Notes under the pieces: model-generated
Databases searched by the model: none
What the model was told of the DNA's origin: nothing
Seen by the model: only the letters and a program-made list of their open reading frames with translations
From: Micromonospora sp. WMMA1947
Lineage (GTDB): Bacteria > Actinomycetota > Actinomycetes > Mycobacteriales > Micromonosporaceae
Assembly (NCBI RefSeq): GCF_027497355.1
Contig: NZ_CP114909.1
Span: 2,294,001-2,358,000 of the forward strand
Length of the DNA stretch: 64,000 bases
Reading direction: 5' to 3'
In this document: positions 27,027 through 38,900 of the stretch, piece after piece
Layout: the number at the start of each line of letters is the position of its first letter
Numbering within the stretch: the first letter of the stretch is position 1
Program-made: the position numbers and the translations under genes

Positions 27027-27763
27027 CGCGCCCGGAGCACCATCGTGCGGTACGGCAGCTCGACCGTCTCCCGGCCGGCCAGGTCGGGATGGGTCGCGAA
27101 CAGTTCGGCCAGCTCCGCGTCGACCCGTCGCCGCTCGTCCGCGTCGGCGGTCAGCCAGAACGAGCGGGTGTGCAGCATGATCACCACCCCGTCCGGCGTC
27201 AGCGTGGTGGCGTGCGCGAACTCGCCCACCTCGACCTCGGTGAAGGCGGCGCCGAAGTCCGCGTACCGCTGCGTCACGTCGCCCGCGTTGTCGCCGAGGT
27301 GGGCGATCCGGGTCAGCTCCGCTACCCAGCCGACCCGCTCGTCCCTGATGTTCCAGACCGGCGCGAACGTGCCGCCCGGGCGCAGCACGCGGGCCACCTC
27401 GGCGTGCGCCCGCTCCCTGTCGAACCAGTGGTAGGCCTGCCCGACCAGCACCGCGTCCGCCGACCCGTCCGGCAGCGGCACCGCCTCGGCGCTGCCGGCG
27501 AGCGCCGTCGTGCCCGGCGTCGCGTCGGCCAGTTGCGCGCGCATCCCCGGGTCGGGTTCCACGGGTACGACCTGAGCCACCGGCCCGGTCAGCGCCAGGA
27601 GCCCGCGGGTGAGGATGCCGGTGCCGGCGCCGAGATCCACCACCCGGGCGTCGTGCAGCCCGTCCAGCGCCCAGCGCAGCGCGGCCTCCGGATAGCGGGG
27701 ACGGAACCGGTCGTAATCGGCCGCGGCGGCGCCGAACGACAGGGCCGCAGTGGGGTCGGTCAT
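27017..27763 (-). CDS. Class I SAM-dependent methyltransferase
   Basis: 248 aa. Begins MTDPTAALSFGAAAADYDRFRP; SAM motif I VVDLGAGTGILTRGLL, then VEPDPGMRAQLA and ADAVLVGQAYHWFD (UbiE/COQ5-like type 11 family). The C-terminus lacks known substrate motifs, so the substrate is unknown. It is convergent with coaX; its stop codon is contributed by the twin-half repeat. Confidence 0.85.
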   Translation of the reverse strand: MTDPTAALSFGAAAADYDRFRPRYPEAALRWALDGLHDARVVDLGAGTGILTRGLLALTGPVAQVVPVEPDPGMRAQLADATPGTTALAGSAEAVPLPDGSADAVLVGQAYHWFDRERAHAEVARVLRPGGTFAPVWNIRDERVGWVAELTRIAHLGDNAGDVTQRYADFGAAFTEVEVGEFAHATTLTPDGVVIMLHTRSFWLTADADERRRVDAELAELFATHPDLAGRETVELPYRTMVLRARRR

Positions 27764-27856
27764 GGCGGGCAGGTTATCCCGTAACGGCCGCCACGGCGCT
27801 TGAGTACGCTCATGTGCTGACCCCGCCGATGTTCCCAAGGCCTGAGGAAGCGTGCC

Positions 27857-29365
27857 GTGACCGAGCAGAACGCCCTGCCAACAGACCCCGCCGACGACCT
27901 TCCCGAGCAGATGAAGGTCCGCCGGGAGAAGCGGGACCGGATGCTCGCCGAGGGCGTCGAGCCGTACCCGGTGGGTTTCCCGCGGACCACCACGCTCGCG
28001 CGGCTGCGGGAGCGCTACGCCGACCTGCCCACCGACACCGCCACCGGCGACCGGGTCTCGGTCACCGGCCGGGTGATCTTCATTCGCAACACCGGCAAGC
28101 TCTGCTTCGCGACGCTGCGCGACGGTGACGGCACCGAGGTCCAGGCGATGCTCTCGCTGGATCGGGTCGGCGCCGAGCGGCTGGCGGACTGGAAGCGCCT
28201 GGTCGACCTCGGTGACCACGTCGGCGTGACCGGCGAGGTGATCACCAGCCGGCGCGGCGAGCTGTCCGTTCTCGCCGAGGAGTGGGCGGTCACCGCGAAG
28301 GCGCTGCGCCCGCTGCCGGTGGCGCACAAGCCGCTCAGCGAGGAGTCCCGGGTCCGGCAGCGCTACGTGGACCTGGTGGTCCGGCCGCAGGCCCGCCAGA
28401 TGGTACGCACCCGGGCCACCGCCGTCCGCAGTCTGCGCGACACCCTGCACGGGCAGGACTTCATCGAGGTCGAGACGCCGATGCTGCAACTGCTGCACGG
28501 CGGCGCGGCGGCGCGCCCATTCGTGACCCACAGCAATGCGCTCGACACGGATCTGTATCTGCGAATCGCGCCGGAACTGTTTCTCAAGCGCGCGGTGGTC
28601 GGTGGCGTGGACCGGGTCTTCGAGATCAACCGCAACTTCCGTAATGAGGGGATCGACTCTTCGCACTCGCCCGAGTTCGCGATGCTGGAGGCGTACCAGG
28701 CGTACGGCGACTACCACACGATGGCGGAGCTGACCCGAAATCTCGTACAGCAGGCCGCAGTGGCGGTCGCCGGCTCGACGGTGGTGACCCACGCGGACGG
28801 GCGTGAGTTCGATCTGGGCGGCGAGTGGCGGTCGGTGTCGCTGTTCGGTGTTCTTTCCGAAGCGCTCGGTGAGGAGGTCACCGTCCGCACCGAAAGGGCA
28901 CGCCTGGTCGAGTACGCGGACAAGGTCGGCCTCTCCGTCGACCCGAAGTGGGGACCGGGCAAGCTGGCCGAGGAGCTGTTCGAGGAACTGGTCGTGCCGT
29001 CGCTTCAGGCGCCCACGTTCGTCATGGACTACCCGGAGGAGACCAGCCCTCTCACCCGGGCCCACCGCAGTGAGCCGGGCCTGGCCGAGAAGTGGGATCT
29101 CTACGTGCTCGGATTCGAGCTGGGCACCGCGTACTCGGAACTGGTCGACCCGGTCGTCCAGCGCGAGCGGCTGGTGGCCCAGGCGCAGCTCGCGGCGCGT
29201 GGCGACGACGAGGCGATGCGACTGGACGAGGATTTTCTCCGAGCGATGGAGTATGGAATGCCGCCGTCCGGTGGCATGGGAATGGGAATCGACCGGCTGC
29301 TGATGGCACTGACCGGGCTCGGAATTCGGGAAACCATCCTGTTCCCGTTGGTCCGGCCCGAGTAG
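27857..29365 (+). CDS. lysS: Lysyl-tRNA synthetase, class II
   Basis: 502 aa from GTG. An OB-fold anticodon-binding domain (about residues 60-165, [20 protein letters not shown]) precedes the catalytic domain with class II motif 1 ([22 protein letters not shown]), motif 2 ([22 protein letters not shown]) and motif 3 ([15 protein letters not shown]). The middle (about 28480-28760) and the last 140 bases use A/T-ending codons more than neighbours. From memory, lysS precedes lsr2 and clpC in many actinobacteria, as here. Confidence 0.97.
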   Translation: MTEQNALPTDPADDLPEQMKVRREKRDRMLAEGVEPYPVGFPRTTTLARLRERYADLPTDTATGDRVSVTGRVIFIRNTGKLCFATLRDGDGTEVQAMLSLDRVGAERLADWKRLVDLGDHVGVTGEVITSRRGELSVLAEEWAVTAKALRPLPVAHKPLSEESRVRQRYVDLVVRPQARQMVRTRATAVRSLRDTLHGQDFIEVETPMLQLLHGGAAARPFVTHSNALDTDLYLRIAPELFLKRAVVGGVDRVFEINRNFRNEGIDSSHSPEFAMLEAYQAYGDYHTMAELTRNLVQQAAVAVAGSTVVTHADGREFDLGGEWRSVSLFGVLSEALGEEVTVRTERARLVEYADKVGLSVDPKWGPGKLAEELFEELVVPSLQAPTFVMDYPEETSPLTRAHRSEPGLAEKWDLYVLGFELGTAYSELVDPVVQRERLVAQAQLAARGDDEAMRLDEDFLRAMEYGMPPSGGMGMGIDRLLMALTGLGIRETILFPLVRPE

Positions 29366-29406
29366 GCGCTCCCCGCAAGCCTTCTCCGGCTCGTTACCCG
29401 GTCCTA

Positions 29407-29437
29407 TTGACGGAACAAGCGCCGGACGGGTTATTGT
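29407..29437 (+). promoter_or_regulatory. Candidate promoter of lsr2
   Basis: A TTGACG (29407-29412) and a TATTGT (29432-29437) are separated by 19 bases, in a patch more AT-rich than the surroundings, about 50 bases upstream of the lsr2 start. A second TGTATT lies at 29445. Spacing is one or two bases longer than ideal. Confidence 0.45.
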
Positions 29438-29485
29438 GCTCGGTGTATTGCAGGTGTACAACCCTGCTCGAAAGGAATGTGGGAC

Positions 29486-29836
29486 GTGGCCAAGCAGATC
29501 ATTCACAAGCTGGTCGATGACCTGGACGGCGGGGACGCTGACGAGACCGTCAAGTTCGCGCTCGACGGGGTGCAGTACGAGATCGACCTCTCCGCATCCA
29601 ACGCCGGGAAATTGCGCGACGTATTCGCGCCGTACATCGCGAGCGGAACGAAGGTCGGTCGCGGCGGCGTGGTCGTGGGTGGCCGGGCCGCTCGGGGCCG
29701 GGGCGGCGCGACCGCCGACCGCGAGCAGAACCGGGCCATCCGCGAGTGGGCCAAGAAGGCCGGCAAGGACATCTCCGACCGGGGCCGCATCCCGCAGGAG
29801 ATCGTGGACGAGTACCACGCGAAGGCGGGGCACTGA
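29486..29836 (+). CDS. lsr2: Lsr2 nucleoid-associated protein
   Basis: 116 aa from GTG (AKQIIHKLVDDLDGGDADET), preceded by AAAGGA; an upstream ATG (29477) would add three residues. Lsr2 bridges DNA and silences AT-rich genes. The N-terminal dimerisation/oligomerisation part contains VKFALDGVQYEIDLS and KLRDVFAPYI, and the C-terminal AT-hook-like RGRGG (residues about 72-76) and IREWAKKAGKDISDRGRIPQEIVDEY give the DNA-binding domain. Length and order are standard. Confidence 0.97.
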   Translation: MAKQIIHKLVDDLDGGDADETVKFALDGVQYEIDLSASNAGKLRDVFAPYIASGTKVGRGGVVVGGRAARGRGGATADREQNRAIREWAKKAGKDISDRGRIPQEIVDEYHAKAGH

Positions 29837-29859
29837 CCCGACCCCCGACACGGGCGACG

Positions 29860-29896
29860 CGACGCCGGACCGGAGTGCCATTCCGGGCCGGCGTCG
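29860..29896 (+). terminator. Hairpin terminator after lsr2
   Basis: Arms CGACGCCGGACCGGA (29860-29874) and TTCCGGGCCGGCGTCG (29881-29896) pair with one bulge around a 6-nt loop, 24 bases after the lsr2 stop. Confidence 0.75.
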
Positions 29897-30331
29897 CCGT
29901 ATCCGCTCCGCCGTCCTGAGCGTGCCCGGCCGTGCCAGATGTCCGGTCCGGCCCACTCGGCGCGAGGGCCGCGGCAGTCGGGAAGAAATCCCCGCCCACG
30001 GCGGTTGTCCACAGGCGGTGGAGATTTCATCCACAGGCTGTGGACGACCCGGCGGACGCCTCGGTGCCGCCCTCCGGTCCACTCGACCGGCCGTTCGGGT
30101 GCCGGTCGAATTTCGCTCTGCGCGTACAGGCAGGGGCCCCGGAACACCTCCTGAGCGTGGACGGTTGTCAGAAACGACGTCGGAACGGTCATTCGCGGGG
30201 GCACACGACCTCAGCAGAGACGGTCCGCGGCGATAGAGTAAGGAGGCACGGACGCCCGTCCCGGACGTCCGCGCACCGGCCCCGCCGAGATCTGACCATC
30301 AAGGCGCACGGCACGTGAGGAGCACGAGGGC
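29897..30331. promoter_or_regulatory. Leader region of clpC, with DnaA-box-like sites
   Basis: 435 bases without a supported gene. It contains three DnaA-box-like nonamers near 30005-30051 (separate entry). A -10-like TAGAGT (30234-30239) is followed by AGGAGG (30240-30246), but the clpC start lies about 90 bases further, where GAGGAGCACGAGGGC provides a ribosome site. Nothing else is recognised. Confidence 0.4.
30005..30051. promoter_or_regulatory. Cluster of three DnaA-box-like sequences
   Basis: TTGTCCACA (30005-30013) equals the actinobacterial DnaA box as known from Streptomyces. TCATCCACA (30027-30035) and, on the other strand, TCGTCCACA (complement near 30039-30047) follow within 45 bases. 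The second and third form an inverted pair. This is a small cluster between lsr2 and clpC; function is unknown. Confidence 0.55.
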
Positions 30332-32869
<2,538 letters not shown>

Positions 32870-32885
32870 CTCCGCACAGTTCGAG

Positions 32886-32926
32886 GGCGACGGCCCCGGT
32901 AGGCGAAAGCCGCCGGGGTCGTCGCC
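32886..32926 (+). terminator. Hairpin terminator after clpC
   Basis: GGCGACGGCCCCGGTAGGC (32886-32904), tetraloop GAAA, then GCCGCCGGGGTCGTCGCC (32909-32926) followed by TTTC, 16 bases after the stop. Long stem with two small imperfections. Confidence 0.85.
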
Positions 32927-32954
32927 TTTCCGTGCCCGCCGCCCCGGCCCTTGC

Positions 32955-33023
32955 CCCCGTTGATCATGAAGTTGACCGCACTTGGCGCCCCATTTGTCGC
33001 CGCTAACTTCATGATCAGCGGGG
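32955..33023. repeat. TTGATC-type inverted repeat between clpC and mutY
   Basis: Arms of 19 bases: CCCCGTTGATCATGAAGTT (32955-32973) and AACTTCATGATCAGCGGGG (33005-33023), pairing throughout with one G-T wobble; the loop is 31 bases. Same core as the elements at 22448-22546 and 19440-19496. Confidence 0.85.
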
Positions 33024-33071
33024 CGGGGCGGGGTGGGCGGGGGTGGGGCGGAGACGGGGGGCGGGGCGCGG

Positions 33072-33971
33072 TCAGGGGAGGGGGACGGCGGGGCCGTCGC
33101 CGGCCAGGCGGAAGGACTCCTCGCCCACCGGTTCCACCAGGCCGTCGGTGACCAGGCCGGCCAGCGCACGGGCCCGCTGCACGTCGTCGTGCCATACCTG
33201 GTCCAGCCGCTGGTGCGGCACCGGGCCGGTGGACTCCCGCAGCACCGCGAGCAGCAGTCCGCGTACCTGCCGGTCGGTGCCGGCGTAGCGCTGCGGCCGT
33301 CGGGTCGGCCCCACCGGGGCGGCCTGCCCGGAAGCCCGCCAGGCGCAGCTCGACTCGACCGGGCAGATCGCGCAGCGCGGCGCGCGGGCGGTGCAGACGA
33401 CGGCGCCGAGTTCCATGAACGCGGCGCTGGCAAGCGCGGCGGCGGCCGGCTCGATCGGCAGCAGTTCCTCGGTGGCGACCAGGTCGGCGGGGCGGGTGGT
33501 GGGGCCGGCGTCGGGTTCACCGGCGATCGCCCGGCACACCACGCGCCGGACGTTCGTGTCGACCACGGGGTGTCGCTGCCCGTACGCGAACGCGGCGACC
33601 GCGCGGGCCGTGTACGTGCCGACACCGGGCAGCGCCAGCAACTGGTCGAGCCGGTCGGGCACCACGCCGCCGTGGCGCTCCACGATCGCCGTCGCGCACT
33701 CGCGCAGGCGTACCGCCCGGCGGGGGTAGCCGAGCCGTCCCCACATCCGGATCGCCTCGGCCGGGGTGTCCTCGGCGAGCGCGCGCGGGTCGGGCCAGCG
33801 GGCCAGCCACGCCTCCCACGCGGGCACCACCCGGACCACGGGGGTCTGCTGGAGCATGACCTCACTGACCAGGATCGCCCAGGCGCCGATGCCGGGCTTG
33901 CGCCAGGGCAGGTCGCGGGCGTTGCGCTCGTACCACCGGCTGACCTGGGTGGCGAATGTGGGCTCGGACAT
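33072..33971 (-). CDS. mutY: A/G-specific adenine DNA glycosylase
   Basis: 299 aa from ATG 33971 (ATG 33986 adds five residues; neither has a strong ribosome site). It removes adenine mispaired with 8-oxoguanine. Features: RDLPWR near the start, SEVMLQQTPV, helix-hairpin-helix LPGVGTYTARAVAAFAYG, catalytic Asp in HPVVDTNVRRV, and the 4Fe-4S cluster cysteines in CTARAPRCAICPVESSC (C-x6-C-x2-C-x5-C). The C-terminal part is a short wing-like domain, without a clear MutT-like domain. Confidence 0.95.
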   Translation of the reverse strand: MSEPTFATQVSRWYERNARDLPWRKPGIGAWAILVSEVMLQQTPVVRVVPAWEAWLARWPDPRALAEDTPAEAIRMWGRLGYPRRAVRLRECATAIVERHGGVVPDRLDQLLALPGVGTYTARAVAAFAYGQRHPVVDTNVRRVVCRAIAGEPDAGPTTRPADLVATEELLPIEPAAAALASAAFMELGAVVCTARAPRCAICPVESSCAWRASGQAAPVGPTRRPQRYAGTDRQVRGLLLAVLRESTGPVPHQRLDQVWHDDVQRARALAGLVTDGLVEPVGEESFRLAGDGPAVPLP

Positions 33972-34067
33972 CGCGTCGCCGATCATGTCACGGCCGTCTT
34001 TCCCGCAGGATGGGCGGGCCGGGTGGCCGGGCGCGATCGATCATGGGCGACGGGGCAGAATGTCCGA

Positions 34068-34580
34068 ATGAACGAGCTCGCGATCACCGTCATCGGCCGG
34101 GACCGGCCGGGCATCGTGGCCGACGTCGCGGAGGTCCTCGCCCGGCTCGGCGCGAACCTCACCGACTCCACGATGACCCGGCTTCGTGGACACTTCGCGA
34201 TGACCCTGATCTGTGTGGGCCCGGCCGCCGCCGACGTGGAGGCCGCGCTGGCCCCGCTGGCCGCCGACGGGCACCTGCTGGCCACCGTACGCGCGGTCAC
34301 GCCCGACGGCGGCAGCGAGCCGACGGGGGAGCCGTACGTGCTGGCGGTGCACGGCGCCGACCGGATGGGCATCGTCGCGGCCATGACCCGGGTGCTGACC
34401 GACGCGGGCGGGAACGTGACCGACCTGAGCACCCGGCTCACCGGTTCGCTCTACGTGGTGGTCGCCGAGGTCGAGCTGCCGCCGGGCGTGTCGGACGAGG
34501 TGGCCGGCCGGCTCACCCGCGTCGCCGCGGAGCTGGGTGTGGGGGTCAGCCTCCGCCCGGCGGACACGGATCTGCTGTGA
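34068..34580 (+). CDS. Tandem ACT-domain protein, GcvR-like
   Basis: 170 aa. Two ACT domains: ELAITVIGRDRPGIVADVAEVLARLGANLTDS (residues 3-34) and YVLAVHGADRMGIVAAMTRVLTDAGGNVTDLS (about 90-121), each with the amino-acid binding GRDRPGI-type turn. Such proteins sense amino acids and regulate partners. No DNA-binding domain is present. It overlaps the deformylase gene by 4 nt (GTGA). Confidence 0.8.
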   Translation: MNELAITVIGRDRPGIVADVAEVLARLGANLTDSTMTRLRGHFAMTLICVGPAAADVEAALAPLAADGHLLATVRAVTPDGGSEPTGEPYVLAVHGADRMGIVAAMTRVLTDAGGNVTDLSTRLTGSLYVVVAEVELPPGVSDEVAGRLTRVAAELGVGVSLRPADTDLL

Positions 34581-35140
34581 CCGGGCCGGAGTACGCGGGC
34601 CTGGGCGGCTGGACCCCGGAGAAGCTCGGCGTTCCCGGTGCGGTACGCCCGGTGGTCACCGCCCCGGAGCCGGTGCTGAGCCAGCCTGGTCCGGAGGTCG
34701 ACCCCACGTCTGCCGAGGTGGTGCGGCTCGCCGCCGACCTGGTGGCCACGATGCGCGTCTCGCCCGGTTGCGTGGGCCTGGCGGCGCCGCAGGTCGGGGT
34801 GAGCGCGCAGGTGTTCGCGGTGGACGTGACGGGCCATCCGAAGGCGGTCACCGTGCACGGCACGTTCGTGCTCTGCAACGCTCGCGTGGTGGAGGCGTCC
34901 CGGTGGAAGGCCGGGCGGGAGGGCTGCATGTCGGTGCCGGACCTGACCGGTGACGTGAAGCGGGCCAGCCGCCTGGTGGTCGAGGGCGCGCTGCCCGGCA
35001 GCGGCGAGCCGGTCCGGCTGGTGACCGACGGCTTCGAGGCGCGGGCGCTCCAGCACGAGATCGACCACTGCGCCGGGCTGCTCTTCCTCGACCGGGTGGC
35101 CGGTGCGCACGCGATCTACCAGCGCAAGGTCTACCTCTGA
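34577..35140 (+). CDS. def: Peptide deformylase
   Basis: 187 aa from GTG. It removes formyl from N-terminal Met. The three family motifs are present: GLAAPQVGV (GxGLAAxQ), REGCMSVPD (EGCxS, metal Cys) and QHEIDHCAGLLF (HExxH, metal histidines and catalytic Glu). Residues 1-25 precede the usual start of the core. Confidence 0.95.
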   Translation: MTGPEYAGLGGWTPEKLGVPGAVRPVVTAPEPVLSQPGPEVDPTSAEVVRLAADLVATMRVSPGCVGLAAPQVGVSAQVFAVDVTGHPKAVTVHGTFVLCNARVVEASRWKAGREGCMSVPDLTGDVKRASRLVVEGALPGSGEPVRLVTDGFEARALQHEIDHCAGLLFLDRVAGAHAIYQRKVYL

Positions 35141-35245
35141 CGGTGGCGGCCGTTATCCAGTGTGGACGTCTGCGGCCGTACGGCGGCGGGTTCCCGGCGC
35201 GTCGGACCGGCGAGCCGTGCGCCGCGCGGCTACGGTAGGCGCATC

Positions 35246-36019
35246 ATGCGTCTGACGGTCGGCCCCCTGCCCCCTGCCGTGTACTGGCGGCGTCGTGCCG
35301 TCGTGCTCGGAGCAGGGCTGCTCTTCCTGATTGTCCTGTTGTATTCCTGCACCGGCACGGACCGCAACACCGGCGCTCCGGGCACGGACCCGTCCCCGAG
35401 CGGCTCCGCCGGCGCTCAGCCGGACCCGTCCGGCTCGGTGCTGACCCCGCAGTCGGGCAGCCCGTCACCGACACCGGGTGAGGCCGGCGGCGGTGGCGCG
35501 AACAACGGCGGCGGAAACACCGGCGGCGACGCCACCGGCGACGGCGGGAACACCGGCGGGGGCGCGAACAACGGGGGCGGCACCGGCAACGGCGGCGCCA
35601 CCGGTCAGCCGGTCTCCGACGACGGCACCTGCACCGACTCCGAGCTGCTGGTGACGCCGGTCGCGGTGCCGCCCACCGCCCAGCGGGGCACAGTGGTCAC
35701 GCTGCGCCTCAAGGTCAAAAACGTGTCGAACCGTACGTGCAGCCGGGACGTCGGCGCCGACCTGCAGGAGCTGTACGTCAAGTCGGGCGCGGAGAAGATC
35801 TGGTCGTCGGACACCTGCGGCACCGGCAAGGGCTCGGACGTGCAGTCGTTCACGCCGAACTTCGAGCGCTCCTACGAGCTGGGCTGGAACGGCAAGCTGG
35901 ACAACAAGTGCGCGAGCGGGCTGGCGAACGGCGACTTCGCGGCGATCGGCGCGTACCAGGTGTTCGCCCGGGTCGGCACCAAGATCAGTGAGCCGGTGAA
36001 GCTGACCATCACCGGCTGA
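35246..36019 (+). CDS. Membrane-anchored/exported protein with Gly/Asn-rich linker
   Basis: 257 aa. One N-terminal helix (RRAVVLGAGLLFLIVLLYSC, residues about 15-34) is followed by a 90-residue Gly/Asn/Ser/Pro linker (GGGANNGGGNTGGDATG) and a folded, Cys-containing C-terminal domain of about 130 residues (LKVKNVSNRTCSRDVGADLQ; SYELGWNGKLDNKCASGLA). The domain looks like a beta-sandwich of the kind in exported actinobacterial proteins. Function unknown. The start has GGTAGGCGC upstream. Confidence 0.7.
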   Translation: MRLTVGPLPPAVYWRRRAVVLGAGLLFLIVLLYSCTGTDRNTGAPGTDPSPSGSAGAQPDPSGSVLTPQSGSPSPTPGEAGGGGANNGGGNTGGDATGDGGNTGGGANNGGGTGNGGATGQPVSDDGTCTDSELLVTPVAVPPTAQRGTVVTLRLKVKNVSNRTCSRDVGADLQELYVKSGAEKIWSSDTCGTGKGSDVQSFTPNFERSYELGWNGKLDNKCASGLANGDFAAIGAYQVFARVGTKISEPVKLTITG

Positions 36020-36027
36020 GCCGTCGC

Positions 36028-37224
36028 TCAGACGTACCGTTCGAGGATGCTCGCCTCGGCGAGCCGGGACAGGCCCTCGCGGACGCCACGGGCACGGGCG
36101 TCGCCCACACCCTCGACCGCCTGGAGGTCTTCCACCGTCGCGCCGAGCAGCCGCTGGAGGCTGCCGAAGTGCACCACCAGCCGGTCGACCACGGCGACCG
36201 GCAGCCGGGGCACCTTGGCCAGCAGGCGGAACCCGCGCGGGCTGACCGCCGCGTCGAGCGCGTCGGAGGCGGACGGGTAGCCGATCGCCTTCGCCACCGC
36301 CACGAGGTCGATGAGCTCGGTGGCGCTGAGCAGGTCGAGCTCCACGAGCGCCTCGTCGAGCGTGCGCGACTTGCGGCCGGTCGGCAGGTAGTCGCGGATG
36401 ACCAGGGTGCGGTCGGCGTCCACGCCGGCCATCAGCTCGTCGAGCTGCAGCGCCAGCAGGCGGCCGTCGGTGCCCAGCTCCACCACGTAGCCGGCGATCT
36501 CGTCGGCGATCCGCCGGACCATCTCCAGCCGCTGCACCACAGCGACCGCGTCGCGGACGGTGACCAGATCCTCGATCTCCAGCGCGGAGAGCGTGCCCGA
36601 GACCTCGTCCAGCCGCAGCTTGTAGCGCTCCAGCGTGGCGAGCGCCTGGTTGGCGCGGGACAGGATGGCCGCCGAGTCGTCCAGCACGTGCCGCTGGCCG
36701 TTGACGTAGAGGCTGATGATCCGCATCGACTGGCTGACCGAGATGACCGGGTAGCCGGTCTGCCGGGCCACCCGCTCGGCGGTGCGGTGCCGGGTGCCGG
36801 ACTCCTCCGTCGGGATGGACGGGTCGGGCATCAGGTGCGCGCCGGCCTGCACGATGCGGGTGCCGTCGCTGGAGAGCACCACCGCGCCGTCCATCTTGCA
36901 CAGCTCGCGAACCCGGGTGGCGGAGAACTCCACGTCCATCGGGAAGCCGCCCGTGCAGATCTGCTCGACCACCTTGTCGTAGCCCAACACGATCAGCGCA
37001 CCGGTGCGGCCGCGCAGGATCCGCTCCAGGCCGTCGCGCAGGGCGGTGCCGGGAGCCATCAGGGCGAGGTTGGCGCGCAGCGGATCGGCACCGGCCCCGC
37101 CGCCGACGCTTCCGTTGACGCTCACGCTGATGGCACGAGCGGGGTTGCCGCTCACGGCGCCGGTACGGGCGTGCGGCGTCGCCGTTGCGGGCTTGGTGGC
37201 ATCGCGGTCGATCGGCACGGGCAC
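36028..37224 (-). CDS. disA: Diadenylate cyclase / DNA-integrity scanning protein
   Basis: 398 aa. It makes c-di-AMP from two ATP and scans DNA for branched structures. The DAC domain has [28 protein letters not shown] (DGA motif) and [23 protein letters not shown] (RHR motif). The C-terminal helix-hairpin-helix region holds [26 protein letters not shown] and [22 protein letters not shown]. The first 45 residues (GTG start) are an extension beyond the common N-terminus, so the start may be further in. radA is 123 nt upstream. Confidence 0.95.
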   Translation of the reverse strand: MPVPIDRDATKPATATPHARTGAVSGNPARAISVSVNGSVGGGAGADPLRANLALMAPGTALRDGLERILRGRTGALIVLGYDKVVEQICTGGFPMDVEFSATRVRELCKMDGAVVLSSDGTRIVQAGAHLMPDPSIPTEESGTRHRTAERVARQTGYPVISVSQSMRIISLYVNGQRHVLDDSAAILSRANQALATLERYKLRLDEVSGTLSALEIEDLVTVRDAVAVVQRLEMVRRIADEIAGYVVELGTDGRLLALQLDELMAGVDADRTLVIRDYLPTGRKSRTLDEALVELDLLSATELIDLVAVAKAIGYPSASDALDAAVSPRGFRLLAKVPRLPVAVVDRLVVHFGSLQRLLGATVEDLQAVEGVGDARARGVREGLSRLAEASILERYV

Positions 37225-37347
37225 AGTCTACGGACTGCCATGCGGTGGGTGCTCTCGTGGTTACTGTGATGTGTCACGATGCCCGGCTCGGGAGGCCGAT
37301 TGCGCCCTGCGTGGCCTGCCCCGAAACGCCCGGAGCCTCCCACCGTG

Positions 37348-38799
37348 TCACTCCGCCGACGCGCGGGCGGCCGCCTGGAGGGCGGCACGCACATCAGTGA
37401 CCTCGATCACGCGCATGTTCTCCGGCCCGGCGCCGCTGCTCTCCGGCCCGCAGCCGGGCGGCACGAGGGCCAGCCGGAAACCGAGCCGGGCGGCCTCGGC
37501 CAGCCGCCGGGGCACCGCACCGACCCGGCGGACCTCGCCGGTGAGCCCCACCTCGCCGATGGCCACCAGATGCGGGTTGAGTGCCAGGTTGAGCCCGCCG
37601 GAGGCGACCGCGAGTGCCACCGCCAGGTCGGCCGCCGGCTCCACCACCCGGATGCCGCCGACAGTGGCGGCGAAGACCTCCCGGTCGTGCAGCGTGAGCC
37701 GCTCGGTGCGGCGCTGGAGCACGGCGAGGACCATCGCGAGCCGGGCGCTGTCGAGGCCGGAGACGGTACGCCGCGGTGAACCGGCCACCGTGGCCCCGAT
37801 CAGCGCCTGCACCTCGGTGACCAGCGCCCGGCGCCCCTCCATCGCCACCGTCACGCAGGTGCCCGGCACCGGTTCGGAGTAGCGGGTCAGGAACAGGCCG
37901 GACGGGTCGGCCAGGCTGCTGATGCCGCCCTCGTGCATCTCGAAGCAGCCCACCTCGTCGGCCGCGCCGAAGCGGTTCTTCACGCCGCGCACCATGCGCA
38001 GAGAGGAGTGCTTGTCGCCCTCGAAGTGCAGCACCACGTCGACCAGGTGCTCCAGCACCCGGGGACCGGCCACCTGGCCGTCCTTGGTGACGTGCCCGAC
38101 CAGCACGGTGGCGATGCCGCGTTCCTTGGCGACGGCGACCAGGGCGGCGGTGACCGCGCGGACCTGGGTGACGCCGCCCGGCACGCCCTCGGTGCCGGTG
38201 GTCGAGATGGTCTGCACCGAGTCGAGCACCAGCAGCCCCGGCTTGACCGCGTCGAGGTGGCCGAGCACCGCCGACAGGTCGCTCTCGGCGGCCAGGTAGA
38301 GCTGGTCGTGCAGGGTGCCCATCCGCTCGGCGCGCAGCCGCACCTGGCTGACCGACTCCTCGCCGCTGACCACCAGCGACGGGCTGCCGGCACCGGCCGC
38401 CCACTGCTGGGCCACGTCGAGCAGCAGCGTCGACTTGCCCACGCCGGGCTCACCGGCGAGCAGCACCACCGCGCCGGGGACCAGCCCGCCGCCGAGCACC
38501 CGGTCGAGTTCGCTGACGCCGGTAGGACGCGCACGGGCGGGCGCGGCGCTGATCGTGGCGATCGGCCGGGCCGGCTCGGCCGGCATCCGCGAGCTGACCA
38601 CCCGGCCGGAGACCATCGGGCCGGTGACCGTGCACTCGACCACCGAGCCCCACTCGCCGCACTCGGGGCACCGGCCCACCCACTTCGGGGGCTGGTGGCC
38701 ACAGGCGTCGCACTCGTAGGCCGGGCGGGGTTCGCGGGTGGCGGCGCGACCGCGGCCGGCGCCGGCACGGGAGGGAGTCGATCGGGGCGTGGTCACCAC
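37348..38799 (-). CDS. radA: DNA repair protein RadA/Sms
   Basis: 483 aa from GTG 38799 or 38796. The N-terminal zinc finger C-x2-C-x11-C-x2-C (YECDACGHQPPKWVGRCPECGEW) is followed by a RecA-like ATPase with Walker A LAGEPGVGKSTLLLDVA, the RadA-specific KNRFG motif (GVKNRFGAADEVG) and a Lon-protease-like C-terminal domain without catalytic Ser. It acts in branch migration during recombination. radA followed by disA is the usual order. Confidence 0.97.
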   Translation of the reverse strand: MVTTPRSTPSRAGAGRGRAATREPRPAYECDACGHQPPKWVGRCPECGEWGSVVECTVTGPMVSGRVVSSRMPAEPARPIATISAAPARARPTGVSELDRVLGGGLVPGAVVLLAGEPGVGKSTLLLDVAQQWAAGAGSPSLVVSGEESVSQVRLRAERMGTLHDQLYLAAESDLSAVLGHLDAVKPGLLVLDSVQTISTTGTEGVPGGVTQVRAVTAALVAVAKERGIATVLVGHVTKDGQVAGPRVLEHLVDVVLHFEGDKHSSLRMVRGVKNRFGAADEVGCFEMHEGGISSLADPSGLFLTRYSEPVPGTCVTVAMEGRRALVTEVQALIGATVAGSPRRTVSGLDSARLAMVLAVLQRRTERLTLHDREVFAATVGGIRVVEPAADLAVALAVASGGLNLALNPHLVAIGEVGLTGEVRRVGAVPRRLAEAARLGFRLALVPPGCGPESSGAGPENMRVIEVTDVRAALQAAARASAE

Positions 38800-38900
38800 C
38801 GGACGCTAACCGGCCCGTACGACGAAAGCCCACCCGGAACGGCGACACCGCCGGCGTGGCGCTGGCCACGACGGCGGTGCCGACGGAAGAAGGGGAGAGG

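Noticed and set aside
30190..30215. Possible ClgR operator before clpC
   Set aside because: Only the TTCGCG part matches; the second half of the motif is absent.
37265..37278. CRP/GlxR-like site TGTGATGTGTCACG upstream of disA
   Set aside because: The half-sites are separated by four bases instead of six, so it does not fit the family consensus.
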